Shown here: positions 49,801 to 59,325 of the stretch, piece after piece | Position numbering within the stretch: the stretch's first letter is position 1 | How the letters are laid out: each line of letters begins with the position of its first letter | NCBI RefSeq assembly: GCF_030697305.1 | Contig: NZ_JAUYQL010000135.1 | Span: forward strand, 29,408-93,407 | DNA length: 64,000 nucleotides | From: Phenylobacterium sp. | Lineage (GTDB): Bacteria > Pseudomonadota > Alphaproteobacteria > Caulobacterales > Caulobacteraceae | Direction: 5' to 3' | The notes under the pieces: model-generated | Database searches by the model: none | What the model saw: the letters and a program-made list of their open reading frames with translations, nothing else | Told to the model about the DNA's origin: nothing | Position numbers and translations under genes: made by a program

Positions 49801-51798
49801 GAGCTGGGCAAGGATATCCAGGCCGAGCCGTTCTCGGTCATCGGCGTGGGCGACATGTCGGGCGACGTATTCGGCAACGGCATGCTGTTGTCGCGGCAAA
49901 TCCAGCTCAAGGTCGCCTTCGACCACCGGCACATCTTCTTCGATCCGACGCCGGACCCCGAAGCCTCCTGGCAGGAGCGCAAACGGCTCTTCGGCCTGCC
50001 CCGGTCATCCTGGGACGACTACGACCGCAAATTGATATCGACAGGCGGCGGGGTGTTCGCGCGCACGCTCAAGGTGATCCCGCTAAGCGCTCAGGTGCAG
50101 GCGCTGCTGGGCGTCGAGGCGGCGTCGCTGGGACCGGCGGAGCTGATCTCGGCGATCCTCAAGGCCCAGGTCGAGATGCTCTACCTCGGCGGCATCGGGA
50201 CGTATGTGAAGGCTCGTTCGGAAACCAATCCGGACGTCGGCGACAAGGCCAACGACGCCGTGCGGATCAACGGCCGCGACCTGCGCTGTCAGGTGGTCGT
50301 CGAGGGTGCGAACCTGGGCTTCACCCAGCGCGGCCGCATCGAATTCGCGCTGGCCGGCGGACGGATCGACACCGACGCCATCGACAACTCGGCCGGCGTC
50401 GACTGCTCGGACCATGAGGTGAACATCAAGATCGTCACCGGTGCGCTCGAACGCTCGGGCAAGCTGACTCGCAAGCGCCGCGACGCCCTGCTTCGCTCAA
50501 TGACCGACGAGGTCGCCGACCACGTGCTGGCCCACAACTACGATCAGACCCTGGCGCTATCGTTGATGCAGCTCGACAGCGTCGCCGAACTAGACCCGCA
50601 GGCGCGCTTCATGGTCGAGCTGGAGGCCGCCGGCCGCCTCGACCGCGCGGTGGAGTCCCTCCCCGACGCCATAGAGATCGAAGCGCGGCGCCAGGCCGGA
50701 AGCGGCCTGAGCCGGCCGGAACTGGCGGTGATGCTGGCCTACGGAAAGCTGGAGCTATCGCGCGAACTCGTCGACTCGCCGGCGCCGGATGACGACTATT
50801 TCGACCGCATGCTGCTGGACTATTTCCCCAAGCCGCTGCGGCGCTACGACGACACCATCCAGCGCCACCGCCTGCGGCACGAGATCATCGCCACCTCGAT
50901 CTCCAACGACCTGGTCAACCGCTGCGGTCCGACCTTCGCCAGCCGCCTGCAGGTGGCCGCCGACTGCGACGTGGCTTCCCTCGCTGCCGGGTACGAGGCG
51001 GCGCGCGTTGTGCTGGACCTCGAGCGGGTCTGGGCTACCACCGCCGCGCTGGATGGCAAGGCCGACGCTCACGGGCAGCTCGCGACGTTCCAGACGCTGA
51101 CGCGCGCACTGCGCGGCAAGACCTTCTGGCTGGCCAGGCGCGCAGGGCGCGAGCGGCTGGGCGCGGCGGCTCTGATCCATCGATACGGACCGGGTTTGAA
51201 GGAGCTGCGCGGCCTGATCGTCGACCTGCTCTCGCCGGTTGAACGCGCGGCCCTCGAAGCGCGGGTCGCGGACCTGACCGGCAAGGGCGCGCCGGAACCG
51301 CTGGCGCGCCAAGCGGCCAGCCTGCTGCCGCTGACCACCGCCGCCGACCTGGTGGACCTCGCGCAGGCGTCCAGTTGGCCGCTGGCCAATGTGGCGCGGC
51401 TCTATCACCAGCTCGGCGAGGTCTTCGCCTTCGACCGTCTGCGCTCGGCGGTCGGCGCCCACACGGCCGGCGACCACTTCGAACGCATCGCCGTGCGCCG
51501 TCTGGTCGAGGACCTGCTGGCCGAGCAGACTGAGCTCACCCGCGCGGTGATGACTTTCGCCGGGAGTGCGCAGGCTGGCGAAGACGCCGACAGCGCCCGC
51601 CACGCGGCGACGTCCTGGTCGGCGCTGCGCCGCGAGGCGGCCGCCTCCGCCAAGCGCACCATCGAGGAGATCGAAGCTGCATCCGGCGGCTGGAGCTTCG
51701 CCAAGCTGACCATCGCCAACGCCGCCCTGCGCGAACTGGTCGCCGAAGCCGCGCGCCAGGCGGCCGGCCCGGCGAAGACGCCCCGCCGCGCGCGCTAG
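46894..51798 (+). CDS. gdhZ: NAD-specific glutamate dehydrogenase, large (180 kDa) type
   Basis: Catalyses oxidative deamination of L-glutamate to 2-oxoglutarate and ammonia with NAD. At 1634 residues it belongs to the GDH-180 class with a long N-terminal region carrying ACT-like domains. The catalytic core is near residues 800-1200: [114 protein letters not shown]. The C-terminal helical domain completes the protein. In Caulobacter crescentus GdhZ also contacts FtsZ and couples glutamate metabolism to division; whether this copy does so is unknown. Start ATG 46894 or 46909. Confidence 0.95.
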   Translation: MGAAGMSRAPRATANAAETLRDALNTALGDDAAAAAAFADQAARDDSPEDFPHHDPKALAADLADFWRFGDKRRGRKPALRVLPASGANGAAFDRLEIVQDDSPFLVRSVMGEIAEQGLSIRALFHPVVEVRRDRAGVRAAGGVIKRESMIQVVLDAVGGDREAALIEGVQATLADVHAAVDDFKPMLALVGATLAELKQRPGPHGDAAEEAAFLEWLQADHFVFLGARTYAYPRGKDGALAAEEPLYQAESGLGVLRDPERTVLRRTNEPAVLAGQVGARLAREPAITVAKSNLRTRVHRRGHLDYVSVKRYDAENRPIGETRFVGLFTAEAYDHSAIETPLVRGKIAQVLRRSGAVPGSHNESRLKTIVEGYPRDELFQIGETELLRTALGVLHLYDRPRVKLFERRDPFDRFASILLFVPRERYDSDLQRTAGEILAEAYGGRVSAVYPTFLDAPLARIHFIIGFTPREHAKPDLRAVETRIAEAARTWGDRFESAARVSYADPQTLAGLLARYAEAFPAGYRDRYVAAEALEDLAVIESLTPDEPIRARAARDPGDPNTRFRFKLYRPDVPAPLSDVLPILENMGLRTLVEEGYPIRPADGRTVWVHDFQIEDQRGEHLVFSDLKAAFEDTVVAVWSGRTENDGFNRLVLELSIPWREAALIRALARHRQQTGLDPGHRVQEQALSDHPGVARLILDMFRTKFDPAISVSTADRVAQARAVMAEITEALQLVESLDDDRVLRRLALLVDAAARTNFYQSDPDGGPKPYISFKVASRQVADLPAPKPYREIFVWGVGVEGVHLRFGPVARGGLRWSDRRDDFRTEVLGLAKAQQVKNAVIVPVGSKGGFYPKQLPRAGAPDQIRAEGVRAYTTFLQGLLDITDNLTPEGQVVRPPDVIAHDDDDPYLVVAADKGTASFSDIANGVAESYGFWLGDAFASGGSAGYDHKVMAITARGAWDAAKRHFRELGKDIQAEPFSVIGVGDMSGDVFGNGMLLSRQIQLKVAFDHRHIFFDPTPDPEASWQERKRLFGLPRSSWDDYDRKLISTGGGVFARTLKVIPLSAQVQALLGVEAASLGPAELISAILKAQVEMLYLGGIGTYVKARSETNPDVGDKANDAVRINGRDLRCQVVVEGANLGFTQRGRIEFALAGGRIDTDAIDNSAGVDCSDHEVNIKIVTGALERSGKLTRKRRDALLRSMTDEVADHVLAHNYDQTLALSLMQLDSVAELDPQARFMVELEAAGRLDRAVESLPDAIEIEARRQAGSGLSRPELAVMLAYGKLELSRELVDSPAPDDDYFDRMLLDYFPKPLRRYDDTIQRHRLRHEIIATSISNDLVNRCGPTFASRLQVAADCDVASLAAGYEAARVVLDLERVWATTAALDGKADAHGQLATFQTLTRALRGKTFWLARRAGRERLGAAALIHRYGPGLKELRGLIVDLLSPVERAALEARVADLTGKGAPEPLARQAASLLPLTTAADLVDLAQASSWPLANVARLYHQLGEVFAFDRLRSAVGAHTAGDHFERIAVRRLVEDLLAEQTELTRAVMTFAGSAQAGEDADSARHAATSWSALRREAAASAKRTIEEIEAASGGWSFAKLTIANAALRELVAEAARQAAGPAKTPRRAR

Positions 51799-51809
51799 CT
51801 CCGCAAAAA

Positions 51810-51840
51810 GTCCGCTCATCCCCGCGAAAGCGGGGACCCA
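51810..51840 (+). repeat. REP-like palindrome, left copy after gdhZ (terminator-like)
   Basis: CCGCTCATCCCCGCGAAAGCGGGGACCCAGG is a member of the same family as 8677-8709. The hairpin CCCCGC GAAA GCGGGG followed by CAGGCTTTTTT could also terminate gdhZ transcription. Its inverted partner lies 66 bases away. Confidence 0.75.
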
Positions 51841-51905
51841 GGCTTTTTTCGCTGTTCGAAGTGCCAGCCGGGCCGAGGCGATCCAAGCTCAGCTACACAA
51901 AAGCA

Positions 51906-51935
51906 CCTGGGTCCCCGCCTACGCGGGGATGAGCG
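51906..51935 (-). repeat. REP-like palindrome, right copy, inverted
   Basis: CCTGGGTCCCCGCCTACGCGGGGATGAGCG, the reverse complement of the left copy with only the loop differing (GTAGG in place of GAAAG when read in the left orientation). The pair lies between the convergent gdhZ and purH genes, and the bases between them hold no ORF. Confidence 0.75.
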
Positions 51936-51957
51936 ATGTGGAAGGTTGATCCCGCCA

Positions 51958-53571
51958 TCAGTGGCGGAAGACCCGCACGCCGGTGAAGGCCATGGCCACG
52001 CCCGCCGCGTCGGCGGCGGCGATCACCTCGGCGTCGCGCATCGAGCCGCCCGGCTGGATCACCGCGGTGGCGCCGGCTTCGATCGCCTGTTCCAGGCCGT
52101 CAGCGAACGGGAAGAAGGCGTCCGAGGCGCAGGCCGAGCCCTCGGCCAGCGACTGCGGCAAGCCGGCCATCTCTGCAGCCTCGCCAGCGCGAAGGGCGGC
52201 GATGCGGGCCGAGTCGCGGCGGTTCATCTGGCCGGCGCCGATGCCCGCCGTCTGACCATCGCGGGCGTAGACGATGGCGTTGGACTTCACGTGCTTGGCG
52301 ACGGTGAAGGCGAACAACATGTCGCGCACTTCGTCCGGCGTCGGCTGGCGCTTGGTCACCACCTTGAGGTCGGCGGCGGTGATGCGGCTGGCGTCACGGC
52401 TCTGCACCAGGAAGCCGCCGGCCACCTGGCGGAAGACGTCGCCGGCGCTGGCCGGATCGGGCATGCCGCCGGTCAGCAGCAACCTCAGGTTCTTCTTCTT
52501 GGCGAACACCGCGATGGCGTCGTCGTCAGCCTCGGGGGCCACGACCACCTCGGTGAAGATCTCCACCATTTCGCGCGCCGCAGCGGCGTCCAGCCGGCGG
52601 TTCACCGCGACGATGCCGCCGAAAGCCGAGACCGGGTCGCACTGCAGGGCCCGGCGATAGGCGTCGGCCAGATCCGAACCCAGGGCCACGCCGCAGGGGT
52701 TGGCGTGCTTGATGATCGCCACGGCGGCGGAAGCGCCCGCATCGAATTCGGCCACCAGTTCGATCGCCGCGTCGGTGTCGGCGATGTTGTTGTAGGACAG
52801 TTCCTTGCCCTGTAGCTGGCGAAGCGTCGCCACCCCCCGCCGTGGATTGGCCTCTGCGTAGAAGGCCGCCTGCTGATGCGGGTTCTCGCCGTAGCGCATG
52901 GTCTGCACCAGAGCGCCGGCGAAGGCGCGGCGGCGCGGCGCGGGATCTTCCAGCACCTTGGCGAACCAGGCGGAGATCGCCGCATCGTAGGACGCCGTGC
53001 GGGCGTAGGCGCGGGCGGCGAGGGTCTTGCGCAGCGCCAGACTGGTGGTCCCGTCGGCCTTCAGCTCGGCCAGCACCTCGGCCAGGTCCGCCGGTTCGGT
53101 GCACACCGCCACATAGGCGTGATTCTTGGCCGCCGAGCGGATCATCGCCGGGCCGCCGATGTCGATGTTCTCCACCGCCGTGGCGTAGTCGGCGCCGGCC
53201 GCCACCGTAGCTTCGAACGGGTAGAGGTTGACGTAGACGAGGTCGATGCCGCCGATCCCGTGCTCGCCCATGGCGCGGGCGTGCTCGGGCGCGTCGCGCA
53301 CGCCCAGCAGGCCGCCATGCACCACCGGATGCAGGGTCTTCACCCGGCCGTCCATCATCTCCGGGAAGCCGGTCAACTCGGCGATGTCCTTCACCGACAG
53401 GCCGGCGGCGGCGATGGCCGCGCGGGTGCCGCCGGTGGAGACCAGCTCGACGCCCATCTGCGACAGCACGCGGGCGGCGTCGACCAGGCCGGTCTTGTCG
53501 GACACCGACAACAGGGCGCGCTTCACAGCGGCGCGGTCGGGAGCGGCGGGATAATCAGGCGCTTCAGGCAC
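51958..53571 (-). CDS. purH: Bifunctional AICAR transformylase/IMP cyclohydrolase
   Basis: Catalyses the last two steps of de novo IMP synthesis. The cyclohydrolase part starts [75 protein letters not shown]; the transformylase part has [14 protein letters not shown]-like [17 protein letters not shown] and [12 protein letters not shown], ending [30 protein letters not shown] 53571 is selected because AGGAGG precedes it and it matches the family length (537 residues); the track start at 53625 is upstream. It leads a same-strand run downstream of the heparinase-like gene. Confidence 0.95.
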   Translation of the reverse strand: MPEAPDYPAAPDRAAVKRALLSVSDKTGLVDAARVLSQMGVELVSTGGTRAAIAAAGLSVKDIAELTGFPEMMDGRVKTLHPVVHGGLLGVRDAPEHARAMGEHGIGGIDLVYVNLYPFEATVAAGADYATAVENIDIGGPAMIRSAAKNHAYVAVCTEPADLAEVLAELKADGTTSLALRKTLAARAYARTASYDAAISAWFAKVLEDPAPRRRAFAGALVQTMRYGENPHQQAAFYAEANPRRGVATLRQLQGKELSYNNIADTDAAIELVAEFDAGASAAVAIIKHANPCGVALGSDLADAYRRALQCDPVSAFGGIVAVNRRLDAAAAREMVEIFTEVVVAPEADDDAIAVFAKKKNLRLLLTGGMPDPASAGDVFRQVAGGFLVQSRDASRITAADLKVVTKRQPTPDEVRDMLFAFTVAKHVKSNAIVYARDGQTAGIGAGQMNRRDSARIAALRAGEAAEMAGLPQSLAEGSACASDAFFPFADGLEQAIEAGATAVIQPGGSMRDAEVIAAADAAGVAMAFTGVRVFRH

Positions 53572-53712
53572 GGGCGGCCTCCTTCTGAGATGTGAAAGGA
53601 TCGGCGCCCAGGCGAGCGGCTTCAAAAGCGCCCCGCGCTCCCCGGTGGTCGCCCACCTCGAAGTCGCCAGTCACACGGGACGGCGGGAGCTATACGCGCG
53701 GTCCCCTCTGAG

Positions 53713-55437
53713 TCAACGCGGCGGCGGCCACGCCTCGGCATGGGCGAGTTTCCAGCGGATCCGCGCTCCCGAGTCCAGCCGCGCCTGCCCGCGCAGCACC
53801 ACCTGGCTGGTCCGTCTCGGCATGCCCTGCTGGAAGTAGATGGACGGCTCAACCTCGACCTCGATGGCGTCGTTGCGCAGCCACCAGCCGGTCTCCTGGC
53901 CCTCCGCGCGCAACAGCACGCTCTTGCGGTCGTTGGCCCGCGACACCCGCACGTCCGGATGCAGGTGGAAGCGGACCATGAACGGCACGAACTTGCGGCC
54001 CTTGGCGTCGGGCGGGGTCAGCGGGGTGAAGCTGTCCTCGCCGCGCAGCTCGTCGGTAGCCGGGTCGATGTACAGGCGCCGCTCGTGACGCAGACCGAAC
54101 CGCGGGGCCCAGCCGTCGTGCGACAGCTCCAGCCATCGCCCGCCCTCGGCCTCGTGGCGATAGGCGTCGACGTGGCGGCAACCGCCGCTCAGCCGCGGTC
54201 CCAGCACGCTGGCCGCGACGCCGCGCAAGGGCTCGCCACATGACAGGTCGCCGAGGGTCGCGGTGGAGGCGGCGTCCGCCACCCGCAGCGCCGGCGGCCC
54301 GACCGCATCGGGCGACCAGCCGCCGTTGACGATCAGCCGCTGGCGGCCGACCAGCACCTCGATGGCCAGCGGCTGGGCGCAGGCGGTGACGCTCCACGGG
54401 CCGAGTGCCGGCGGCGCGGCGTCGGCCACAACCTGCAGGCTCTTGCCCTCCAGCCGGTGATAGCCGTTGCGCGCCGAGGGGATCGGCCGGTCCCCGCCGC
54501 CATCCTCGACGCGGGCGGCGGCGACATAGGCCGCACGGCTCTCCTCGCCGCCCTGGAAGTCCGGCAACCCGCCGTCGCCCAGGGTGAAGAACCGCACCGC
54601 GCCGGCCAGCCGGTCGATCGCCCGCATCATCTCGTCGCGCGGGGCGACGCCCCGCTGCATCAGCGCCGCGTCGAGGGTCAGCAGGTCGAACAGCAACTCC
54701 AGCGCCGCCTGCGGGCTGCGCGATGCGTGGCCGCCGTCAGGTGCGACGGTGCGCGGCAGGGTGCGCTCGAGCTGCGCGCAAGCCTGTTCGACCAGCCGCT
54801 CGCCGGCCTTGCCGGCCAAGGCCGCGCCGGCCACCGCGGCGGCGGCGGCGCGCTCGGCCGCCCGGGCGGGACCTTCCACATTGGCCAGCAAGTGACGCGC
54901 CTGACGGGCCAGATCCAGCGCGATGGCGCCAGCCTCTGCGTCGGAGGCCTTGTCGCAGATTGTGTGCACCGCACAGGCCAGGTTGAACAACCGCCGCTCG
55001 AGGATCTCCGGCCGCCAGGCGAAACTGTTCCAGCCGCCGAACACCCGGCTCCACTCCAGGGTCAGGCGCAGGCCCTCGGCAGCGCCGTCTGGCCCGGCGG
55101 TCAGCAGGTCGCCCATCCAGACGAAGCGGTGCAGGGCGACGGCGAAGCGCCGGCTGGGACTGGGCCGGTCCCACGGGTCGCCGCGCGGGCCGACATGCAT
55201 GGCCGAGCCGGCGAACACGAAGTCGCCCATCATGACGCGCAGGCCCGCCTGCTCATCGTGCGGCCGCCGGTCGATGGGCGCTGCGGCCAGGCCCTCAGGC
55301 CTGGGGTGGGTGAGCGTCGCCCGGTGCAGAGACGAGCCGGTCCATTCGTGATGCAGCTGTCGGCGCACCGCGGCCGCCACCGCCATCACGGCCAGGCCGC
55401 CGGGAAGGCGCGCTAAGGCGGGGCCCTGGTCGGCCAC
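53713..55437 (-). CDS. Heparinase II/III-like family protein
   Basis: A 574-residue protein. The N-terminal two thirds form the (alpha/alpha) toroid type of region (HRFVWMGDLLTAGPDGAAEGLRLTLEWSRVFGGWNSFAWRPEILERRLFNLACAVHTI) and the C-terminal third a beta-sheet domain (NGYHRLEGKSLQVVADAA to WWLRNDAIEVEVEPSIYFQQGMPRRTSQVVLRG). This is the uncharacterised bacterial heparinase II/III branch that lies between rsmB/rpe and purH in relatives. No clear signal peptide is present. Substrate unknown; a cell-wall or exopolysaccharide uronic-acid target is only a guess. Confidence 0.82.
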   Translation of the reverse strand: MADQGPALARLPGGLAVMAVAAAVRRQLHHEWTGSSLHRATLTHPRPEGLAAAPIDRRPHDEQAGLRVMMGDFVFAGSAMHVGPRGDPWDRPSPSRRFAVALHRFVWMGDLLTAGPDGAAEGLRLTLEWSRVFGGWNSFAWRPEILERRLFNLACAVHTICDKASDAEAGAIALDLARQARHLLANVEGPARAAERAAAAAVAGAALAGKAGERLVEQACAQLERTLPRTVAPDGGHASRSPQAALELLFDLLTLDAALMQRGVAPRDEMMRAIDRLAGAVRFFTLGDGGLPDFQGGEESRAAYVAAARVEDGGGDRPIPSARNGYHRLEGKSLQVVADAAPPALGPWSVTACAQPLAIEVLVGRQRLIVNGGWSPDAVGPPALRVADAASTATLGDLSCGEPLRGVAASVLGPRLSGGCRHVDAYRHEAEGGRWLELSHDGWAPRFGLRHERRLYIDPATDELRGEDSFTPLTPPDAKGRKFVPFMVRFHLHPDVRVSRANDRKSVLLRAEGQETGWWLRNDAIEVEVEPSIYFQQGMPRRTSQVVLRGQARLDSGARIRWKLAHAEAWPPPR

Positions 55438-55449
55438 GCGCCGCTCCGC

Positions 55450-56118
55450 TCAATCGCCCCGAAGGGCGCTGATGTTCGCCGCGTAGGCGGACGGTCCGCC
55501 CTTGAACACGGCGGTGCCGGCGACCAGCGCGGTGGCCCCGGCGGCGATGCAGCGGGGCGCGGTCAGGGGCGTGACGCCGCCGTCGACCTCCAGCGGGATA
55601 TCACGGCCGGTGGCGTCGATCATCGCCCGCAAGCGCTCGATCTTGGCGAGCTGCGAGTCCATGAAGACCTGTCCTCCGAAGCCAGGATTGATCGACATCA
55701 CCAGGATCAGGTCGACCTCGTCCATCATCCACTCGATGGTCTCGGGCGGGGTCGAAGGGTTGAAGACCACGCCGGCCTTGGCGCCCACGTTGCGGATCTG
55801 CTTCAGCGTGCGGTTCAGGTGCGGGCCGGCCTCGGGGTGGACGCTGATGTAGTCGGCGCCGGCGGCGCGGAACGCCTCCAGGTACGGGTCGGCCGGCGAG
55901 ATCATCAGATGCACGTCGAACGGGATCGAGACCAGTGGGCGCAGCGCCTTCACCACGTCTGGTCCGATGGTGATGTTCGGCACGAAATGGCCGTCCATGA
56001 CGTCGACGTGCAGCCAGTCGGCGCCGGCCGCCTCCACCGCGCGGGCCTCTTCACCGAGCCGGGCGAAATCCGCCGCCAGGATGGAAGGCGCGATCAGGGG
56101 CTTTGCGGCGCTGCTCAT
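55450..56118 (-). CDS. rpe: Ribulose-phosphate 3-epimerase
   Basis: Interconverts ribulose 5-phosphate and xylulose 5-phosphate in the pentose phosphate pathway and, where present, the Calvin cycle. The TIM-barrel signatures are IAPSILAADFARLGEEARAVEAAGADWLHVDVMDGHFVPNITIGPDVV, MSINPGFGGQVFMDSQLAKI and LEVDGGVTPLTAPRCIAAGATALVAGTAVF. Length 222 is normal. It lies between rsmB and the heparinase-like gene on the same strand, with short gaps, so they are probably one operon. Confidence 0.97.
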   Translation of the reverse strand: MSSAAKPLIAPSILAADFARLGEEARAVEAAGADWLHVDVMDGHFVPNITIGPDVVKALRPLVSIPFDVHLMISPADPYLEAFRAAGADYISVHPEAGPHLNRTLKQIRNVGAKAGVVFNPSTPPETIEWMMDEVDLILVMSINPGFGGQVFMDSQLAKIERLRAMIDATGRDIPLEVDGGVTPLTAPRCIAAGATALVAGTAVFKGGPSAYAANISALRGD

Positions 56119-56168
56119 GGCCCGGACTTATCGCACAGCGCCCGCCCGCCACAAGCCGGCAAGGCTTC

Positions 56169-57449
56169 TCAGACGCCGCGCTTCAGCCGCGCCGCATAGA
56201 AGCCGTCCAGGCCACCGTCCACGTGATGCGGCAGGATGCGCAGCGTGCCGTCCTTGCGCAGGCTCGGGGCCGGCGCTCCGCCTTCGCCGGACTGCGCCGG
56301 TTCAATGGCGAACGCGGCGTTACGCTGCAGGAACGCCGCGATCTGCGCCTCGCCCTCCTCCGGTTCCAGCGAGCAGACGCAGTAGACCAGCCGCCCGCCC
56401 GGCCTCACGCGGCGCGCGGCGGCGTCCAGCATCTTCGCCTGCAGGCCGGCCAGCGAGGCGACGTCGCCCGGCTTCGCCGCCCACAGCACGTCGGGATGCC
56501 GGCGGAAGGTGCCGGTGGCGCTGCAGGGCGCATCCAGCAACACGGCGTCGAAGGTGCGCGGGTCGGGCCAGGCGATGGCGTCGGCGCAAACCACCTCGGC
56601 CTCCAGCCCCATGCGGGCGAGGTTCTCGGTCACCCGGCGCAGGCGCGGCGCCGATCGATCCAGCGCGACCACCGAAGCGCCGGTCGCAGCAAGCTGCAGC
56701 GTCTTGCCTCCCGGCGCGGCGCAGAGGTCCAGCACCGACTGTCCGGGCTGCACGTACAGCAGGCGCGCGGGGATCGCCGCAGCGGCGTCCTGCACCCACC
56801 AGGCGCCCTCCGCGAAGCCCGGCCAGGTCGAGAGCTCGCCCCGTCGCGCCGTGCGCAGGCCGCCACCCGGCAGCGGCTCGGCCTCGAGGTCCTCGGCCAG
56901 CGCGGCCGACATCGCCGCGTCCTTCAGCGTCAGGTCGGTCGCGGGCTCTTTCGCCACCATGCCGACGATGGCGTCGGCGCCAGTCTCGCCATAGGCCGCA
57001 CGCCAGCGGGCGTAGAGCCAGGGCGGGGCCTGGTCGTTCGGATCATCCAGCTTCGGCGGTTCGCGCAGCAGTCCGCGCAGCACGGCGTTGACCAGCCCCT
57101 TGAACCGGCGGCTGCCCGCCTGGGCGTCGGCGAGGTCGACGCTGGTGGCCACGGCCGCGTGCGGCGCGATCTCCAACCCAAGCGCCTGTGCGGCGCCCAG
57201 GCGCAGGATGTTGCGCACCCGGTCGGGCGGGGGCCGTTGCAACTTGGCGTCCAGCGCCCGGTCGATCGGTCCCAGCCGGCGCAGGGTCGCCATCACCACC
57301 GCGCGAGCGAAGGCGCGGTCGCGCGGACTCAGCGCCTGCAGGGCGGGGTGGCTCAGCCCGTCGTCCAGGCCGGTGCGGCCGCTCAGGGCGGCGGTCAGCA
57401 GGTCGAGCGCGGCGGCGCGTGCGGGTAGTCCGGCGTCGGTGTCGTTCAC
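56169..57449 (-). CDS. rsmB: RsmB/NOP-family 16S rRNA (cytosine-C5) methyltransferase
   Basis: S-adenosylmethionine-dependent rRNA methylase. The N-terminal NusB-like domain (ARAAALDLLTAALSGRTGLDDGLSHPALQALSPRDRAFARAVVMATLRRLGPIDRAL) precedes the catalytic domain, which has VLDLCAAPGGKTLQLAATGASVVALDRS, VLLDAPCSATGTFRRHPDVLW (catalytic PC) and YCVCSLEPEEGEAQI (second Cys). GTG 57449 gives 426 residues and the family N-terminus. The modified base, C967 in E. coli, is inferred. It heads the run rsmB-rpe-heparinase-purH. Confidence 0.93.
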   Translation of the reverse strand: MNDTDAGLPARAAALDLLTAALSGRTGLDDGLSHPALQALSPRDRAFARAVVMATLRRLGPIDRALDAKLQRPPPDRVRNILRLGAAQALGLEIAPHAAVATSVDLADAQAGSRRFKGLVNAVLRGLLREPPKLDDPNDQAPPWLYARWRAAYGETGADAIVGMVAKEPATDLTLKDAAMSAALAEDLEAEPLPGGGLRTARRGELSTWPGFAEGAWWVQDAAAAIPARLLYVQPGQSVLDLCAAPGGKTLQLAATGASVVALDRSAPRLRRVTENLARMGLEAEVVCADAIAWPDPRTFDAVLLDAPCSATGTFRRHPDVLWAAKPGDVASLAGLQAKMLDAAARRVRPGGRLVYCVCSLEPEEGEAQIAAFLQRNAAFAIEPAQSGEGGAPAPSLRKDGTLRILPHHVDGGLDGFYAARLKRGV

Positions 57450-57537
57450 GCGGCGCGGCGTGCCTGCTCGCGGCGCGGGCCGCAAGCGGTTTCGCGAACA
57501 CTGGCGTTACGGCCACTGCACGCCTAGATGCCTTGGC

Positions 57538-57735
57538 ATGGACGATACGCCCCCCAACGCCGCCCCAGGCAAGGTCCTTACGCCCGCTGCGCGCCGCGCT
57601 CTGGAAGAGGCCGAGGCGCGCCGCGCCGCCCAGGCGCAGGCCGAACCGACGCTCCCCGAAGACGGCGGCCCCAAGGGCCCGGAGCCCACGCGGTTCGGCG
57701 ACTGGGAGCGCAAGGGCATCGCCGTCGACTTCTGA
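57538..57735 (+). CDS. DUF1674 protein, SDHAF4-like
   Basis: A 65-residue protein whose end GGPKGPEPTRFGDWERKGIAVDF is the DUF1674 signature shared with succinate dehydrogenase assembly factor 4. The N-terminal portion is Ala/Pro-rich. In mitochondria SDHAF4 protects flavinated SdhA; a similar role here is an inference. The track ORF starts at 57088 inside antisense of rsmB, while ATG 57538 is the sensible start. It is divergent from rsmB. Confidence 0.88.
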   Translation: MDDTPPNAAPGKVLTPAARRALEEAEARRAAQAQAEPTLPEDGGPKGPEPTRFGDWERKGIAVDF

Positions 57736-57839
57736 GCGGCGCGCGAACCGTTAACCTCAACGCTCGCCTCACGCTTGCAACCGTTCGCCCGCGCCCCCGT
57801 CGCCGCCTATGACTGTGCGACGTGACCGGGAGTTCGACC

Positions 57840-58538
57840 ATGCGCTTGGCGGCTATTTCTCTACTGATCGGCCTCGGCTTGGCCGGCGCGGCCCAGGCCT
57901 GTCCGCAGGTCTGCGGCGACGGCGGCCAACGCGGCTATGACTACGAGTCCTACAGCTACGACAGCCGCGTGGACGGCGCCGACGCGGGCGGCTGGCGCGA
58001 CGGCTATGCGGACCAGCGCAGCTATGACGGGCGCTACGACGACGATCGTAGCTATGAGAACAGCTACGCCGCCGATCGCGGCTACGAAGATCGCGACGCG
58101 GACTACGCCGACGAGCGCGCCTACAGCTACGACGATCGTGGCTATTCGGCCGAACGCATCTGGGAAAAGCCGGACGGCAGCTGGTTCATGTACGGCCACC
58201 GCGCCTCGCCGGCCTCGCGCGACTGCCTCTGCCGCAACGGCGGCATCGCCTGGGGCGGCGTGTCGACCGGCGGCTGGTCCACGGTCGGCGTGATCAACGA
58301 CAGCTTCTTCGCCGACACCGGCGGCGTCGGCCCGATCGGCGGCGGCGACTACTGGAGCGGTGGCGGCGGCTATGGCTTCGTCGGCGCGGGCGCCTTCGCC
58401 GGCGCCTCAGCGCGCGCCCACGCCAGCGCCTCCTCGAGCGCGAGCATCAGCTATCGTGGCGGGTACAAGGGCGGCGGCTATAAGGGCGGCCACGGCGGCA
58501 AGGGCGGCGGCCACAAGGGCGGCGGCAAGGGCCACTAG
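57840..58538 (+). CDS. Secreted protein with Tyr/Asp-rich and Gly/Lys/His-rich regions
   Basis: No family recognised. A signal peptide (MRLAAISLLIGLGLAGAAQA) precedes CPQVCGDGGQ. Next comes about 85 residues of short Tyr-Asp-Arg units (YDYESYSYD, RSYDGRYDDDRSYE, RGYEDRDADYADERAYSYDDRGY). A compact middle region EKPDGSWFMYGHRASPASRDCLCRNGGIAWGGVSTGGW follows, then a Ser/Ala segment and a tail of GGYKGGGYKGGHGGKGGGHKGGGKGH. Cys pairs CxxxC and CxC suggest disulphides or metal contacts. The track start at 57822 is replaced by ATG 57840. It shares its CTAG stop with convergent pyrF. Confidence 0.75.
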   Translation: MRLAAISLLIGLGLAGAAQACPQVCGDGGQRGYDYESYSYDSRVDGADAGGWRDGYADQRSYDGRYDDDRSYENSYAADRGYEDRDADYADERAYSYDDRGYSAERIWEKPDGSWFMYGHRASPASRDCLCRNGGIAWGGVSTGGWSTVGVINDSFFADTGGVGPIGGGDYWSGGGGYGFVGAGAFAGASARAHASASSSASISYRGGYKGGGYKGGHGGKGGGHKGGGKGH

Positions 58539-59227
58539 GCCCCGGCCATCTCCCCGGCGATCCGCAGCGCCGCTTCGCGCGGGTCGTTGGCCGCGGTGAT
58601 CGGCCGACCGCAGACGATGTGGGAGGCTCCACCGCGCAGCGCTTCCGCCGGCGTCGAGGCGCGGGCCTGATCGTTCTTCGCCGCCCAGTCGGGCCGCACC
58701 CCCGGCGTCACCACCAGGAAGTCCGGCCCGCCGATGGTCCGCGCCAGCGCCGCCTCGTGGGGGCTCGCCACCACCCCGTCGCAGCCGGCGGCCAGCGCCT
58801 GATGAATGCGGCGCTCGACCAGCGCCCGGGCCGTCTCCGCATAACCCATCTCCGCCAGATCCCCGTCCGACAGGCTGGTCAGCACGGTGACCGCCAGCAC
58901 CTTCAGCCGCGACGTCCCCCGCCCGGCGACAGCGGCGGCCATCACCTGCGGCTCGCCGTGCACGGTGAGCAGGTCGCAGCCGGCGTCGGCCAGCACGCTG
59001 GCGGCGCGCTGCACCGTGGTGGGGATGTCGTGCAGTTTCCAGTCCAGGAACACCTGCTTGCCCTCGGCTTTCAGCGCTCGGGCGAGCGTCATGCCGTCAG
59101 AGGCGAACAGCTCCAGGCCGACCTTGTAGAAGCTGACGGCGTCGCCCAGCGTGTCGACCATGCCGCGGGCGGCGTCGACGCTGGGCAGGTCCAGGGGAAC
59201 GATCAGGCGCGGGTCGGCGGCGGCCAT
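58535..59227 (-). CDS. pyrF: Orotidine-5'-phosphate decarboxylase
   Basis: Decarboxylates OMP to UMP in pyrimidine synthesis. The TIM-barrel signatures are LIVPLDLPSVDAARGMVDTLGDAVSFYKVGLELF, VFLDWKLHDIPTTV (catalytic Asp-Lys-Asp network, with K in DWKLHD) and VTPGVRPDW. Phosphate binding is near GGASHIVCGRPITAA. ATG 59227 yields 230 residues, normal for the family; the track ORF extends further upstream. Its stop shares the bases CTAG with the convergent secreted protein. Confidence 0.96.
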   Translation of the reverse strand: MAAADPRLIVPLDLPSVDAARGMVDTLGDAVSFYKVGLELFASDGMTLARALKAEGKQVFLDWKLHDIPTTVQRAASVLADAGCDLLTVHGEPQVMAAAVAGRGTSRLKVLAVTVLTSLSDGDLAEMGYAETARALVERRIHQALAAGCDGVVASPHEAALARTIGGPDFLVVTPGVRPDWAAKNDQARASTPAEALRGGASHIVCGRPITAANDPREAALRIAGEMAGA

Positions 59228-59325
59228 AGCGAGGCTCCGTGTAAAGCGCCGGGCGGCGCGGTTCGTGATTTGGGCTAAGTCCCGTCCATGAGCTAGGCAG
59301 GCCCCATGGTCAACGGCTTCGTCGC

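Noticed and set aside
46975-49932. 985-codon ORF antisense to gdhZ
   Set aside because: High GC content makes long open antisense frames. It lies wholly within a recognised enzyme, and its translation is His/Gly/Ala-rich without domain motifs.
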